Origin: an uncultured Clostridia bacterium
GTDB taxonomy: Bacteria; Bacillota_A; Clostridia; Christensenellales; CAG-138
NCBI GenBank assembly: GCA_947302865.1
Contig: CAMYWS010000014.1
Coordinates: 1-14,396 of the forward strand
Direction: 5' to 3'
DNA length: 14,396 bases
The translations under genes were made by a program, and so were the position numbers. Positions 13,003-14,396 of this stretch are shown one piece after another (position 1 is the stretch's first letter; every line of letters starts with the position of its first letter). The notes under the pieces are model-generated. The model was not told the DNA's origin and searched no databases. It saw only the letters and a list, made by a program, of their open reading frames with translations.

Positions 13003-13604
13003 TGGCAAATCTGATCGTGGTATGCGGACCGCAGGCGGTCGGCAAAATGACAGTGGCGGAAGCGTTACGCGACAAGCTCCGTTACAGCATGATGATGAAT
13101 CACGACAGCATTGAGCTCAGTGATCACATCTTCGGCTTCGGCACGCCCGCGCAGAGGGAATTCAACGGCGCGATCCGCGAGACCGCGTTCGCACTTGCGG
13201 TGAAGTACAACGTGGACCTGATCTTCACCTTCGTCTGCGCGTTCGACATGCCGGAGGACATGGCGTACTTAAAAGCGCTCGAAGCGCAGTTTATCGAAAG
13301 CGGCGGCCGTTTTTACTTCGTCGAGCTGTCCGCGGCGCTCGAAACGCGGCTCTTTCGCAACGAAACGCCGCACCGCATGGAGCGCAAGCCCTCGAAGCGG
13401 AACACGGAGTGGAGCAAAAAGGATATTCTGAATACCGCGGAACGGTACAAACTGAACACGGACGAGGGCGAAACGCTCTTTGCGCATCATCTGAAGATCG
13501 ACAACACGCATCTTTCCCCGGACGAAGTCGCGGACCGCGTGATCGAAACGTTCGGACTCGTACCGAACGAGAAGGAAGACAAGGATTACCGCTTCGGCGT
13601 ATAG
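13002..13604 (+). CDS. P-loop kinase/AAA-like ATPase of the GPQAVGKM type
   Basis: The 200-residue protein has a P-loop GPQAVGKMT (9-17), in which Met replaces the usual Ser/Thr directly after the lysine and Thr follows one position later. This variant occurs in a family of shikimate-kinase-like proteins in Bacillota. Other features are MNHDSIELSD (32-41) at the acceptor site, a strand VDLIFTFVCAFD (71-82), and an arginine-rich lid, RNETPHRMERKPSKRN (119-134). The probable function is phosphotransfer to an unknown small molecule or protein. Two ATGs are possible: 12999, in ATGA overlap with the preceding stop, and 13002. I prefer 13002 because GGAGGGG (12991-12997) would be too close to 12999. 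There is an 11-base gap to the methyltransferase. Confidence 0.82.
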   Translation: MANLIVVCGPQAVGKMTVAEALRDKLRYSMMMNHDSIELSDHIFGFGTPAQREFNGAIRETAFALAVKYNVDLIFTFVCAFDMPEDMAYLKALEAQFIESGGRFYFVELSAALETRLFRNETPHRMERKPSKRNTEWSKKDILNTAERYKLNTDEGETLFAHHLKIDNTHLSPDEVADRVIETFGLVPNEKEDKDYRFGV

Positions 13605-13614
13605 GAGGAACCGC

Positions 13615-14396
13615 ATGGAAAGCAGGATCAGGATCGTCAGCGGGCACTACGCGGGCAGCGACGAGGACGGGCGGCTGAACCGCTCGCGGCACGGGCAGAT
13701 GGAGTTTTTCACGACCATGCACTATATCCGCCGCTTCGCAAAACCCGGCGCGAAGGTGCTGGAGGTCGGCGCGGGCACGGGTCGGTATTCGATCGCGCTT
13801 GCGAAGGAGGGGATGGACGTCACCGCTGTGGAGCTTGTCGAAAGCAACCTCGATATTCTCAGAGAGCACGCAAAGGGGATCGGCAATCTTCGGTCGTATC
13901 AGGGCGACGCGACGGAACTCGGCGCGTTTTCGGACGATGCGTTTGATCTCACGCTCGTGCTCGGACCGATGTATCACCTGTACGAGCCGGAGGACGTGCA
14001 CCGCGCGATCGATGAGGCGATCCGCGTCACAAAGCCGGGCGGCATGCTGTTTTTTGCGTTCCTGTCCGTGTACGCGATCCTGTACGCGAACTATTTTCAG
14101 GGGAACTGGCGGTTCGGACAGGAGGAGAATTTCACGGAGGACGGCAAGGTGCGGCACTTTAAGGAGCAGCTGTTCACCGGCTACGACGTGACCGAGTTTG
14201 AACAGCTGTTCCGGGATAAACCGGTCGAGTACGTCACGACCGTCGGCACGAACGGTTCGCTGGAGGCGATCGAGGAGCGCAGGGATTTTGAACTGTCGGA
14301 CGCGGATTTCAAAGTGTTCGCGGACTGGTACCTGCAGTTTGCGGAAAAGCGGGAACTTCTGGGCACAACAGGTCACCTGCTGTATCTGTGCCGAAA
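13615..14396 (+). CDS. Class I SAM-dependent methyltransferase (3' end cut by window)
   Basis: The open frame runs from ATG 13615 through 260 codons to the window edge without a stop. Motif I is VLEVGAGTG (48-56). The acidic end of strand 2 is Glu73 in VTAVELV. QGDAT (96-100) contacts the adenine. DLTLVLGPMYHL (111-122) forms the strand 4 and active-site loop. An alpha/beta extension with aromatic residues (YANYFQGNWRFG) follows. This is the methyltransf_11/25 type that modifies small molecules; the substrate is unknown. TAGGAGGAACCGC precedes the ATG, giving a strong ribosome binding site. The last visible residues (TGHLLYLCRK) look like the final strand of the fold, so only a few codons are probably missing. 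It is the last visible gene of the operon that begins at 10396. Confidence 0.88.
   Translation, partial: MESRIRIVSGHYAGSDEDGRLNRSRHGQMEFFTTMHYIRRFAKPGAKVLEVGAGTGRYSIALAKEGMDVTAVELVESNLDILREHAKGIGNLRSYQGDATELGAFSDDAFDLTLVLGPMYHLYEPEDVHRAIDEAIRVTKPGGMLFFAFLSVYAILYANYFQGNWRFGQEENFTEDGKVRHFKEQLFTGYDVTEFEQLFRDKPVEYVTTVGTNGSLEAIEERRDFELSDADFKVFADWYLQFAEKRELLGTTGHLLYLCR

Noticed and set aside
10396..14396. Downstream HAD-to-methyltransferase operon as part of the TIR-LRR system
   Set aside because: It is transcribed in the opposite direction from its own good promoter and consists of common small-metabolite enzymes. Only the shared intergenic region links them.
1..14396. tRNA, rRNA, CRISPR or insertion sequences
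   Set aside because: Reading both strands, I saw no clover-leaf signature (GTTCRANNC with a matching acceptor stem), no rRNA-like conserved blocks, no regularly spaced direct repeats and no transposase motifs.

Overview
The window looks like chromosomal DNA from a GC-rich member of the Bacillota, most likely a gut-type Clostridia lineage. The evidence is tightly packed genes with strong AGGAGG-type ribosome binding sites, frequent 4-base ATGA/GTGA stop-start overlaps, sigma-A-like promoters (TTGTGA-17-TATAAT and GTGACA-18-TATAAT), and families common in that group (DUF1284, PAP2 phosphatase, LacA-like acetyltransferase, small P-loop kinases). I see no rRNA, tRNA, CRISPR array, transposase or phage gene.

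Layout. (1) Bases 1-2875, plus strand: the tail of one gene, then a small polytopic membrane protein, a FlK-type thioesterase, a tandem GNAT acetyltransferase, a DUF1284 cysteine-rich protein, a minimal nucleotidyltransferase-like protein and a two-helix membrane peptide. (2) 2920-4045: a PAP2-family membrane phosphatase with its own promoter and intrinsic terminator. (3) 4046-4293: a gene-free stretch with an unusual density of inverted repeats, ending in a 26-base perfect palindrome. It may be a small structured RNA or a composite terminator region. (4) 4294-10183, minus strand: a three-gene operon in which every product has a cytoplasmic TIR or TIR-like domain, one membrane helix and an exported leucine-rich-repeat (LRR) ectodomain. 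(5) 10184-10395: a divergent control region. (6) 10396 to the end, plus strand: a compact operon of a HAD hydrolase, sugar O-acetyltransferase, glutaredoxin-like protein, P-loop kinase, orphan protein, second P-loop kinase and a SAM methyltransferase cut by the window edge.

The most notable content is region 4. The parts are those of animal Toll-like receptors (LRR outside, one helix, TIR inside) in reversed N-to-C order. The three paralogues have very different ectodomain sizes: about 95, 215 and 1140 residues. Only the middle protein keeps the canonical TIR features (FISYSHLD, the WYDEGIPAG loop, and a glutamate at the NADase catalytic position). The first has lysine there, and the giant third protein lacks the loop and the glutamate. 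A reasonable reading is a membrane receptor complex in which one or two pseudo-TIR subunits with extracellular LRR sensors control one active TIR. Its ligand and output (defence, cell-cell sensing or envelope surveillance) cannot be read from the sequence.

The other genes look like ordinary accessory metabolism and small-molecule modification functions, with no visible link to the TIR-LRR operon.
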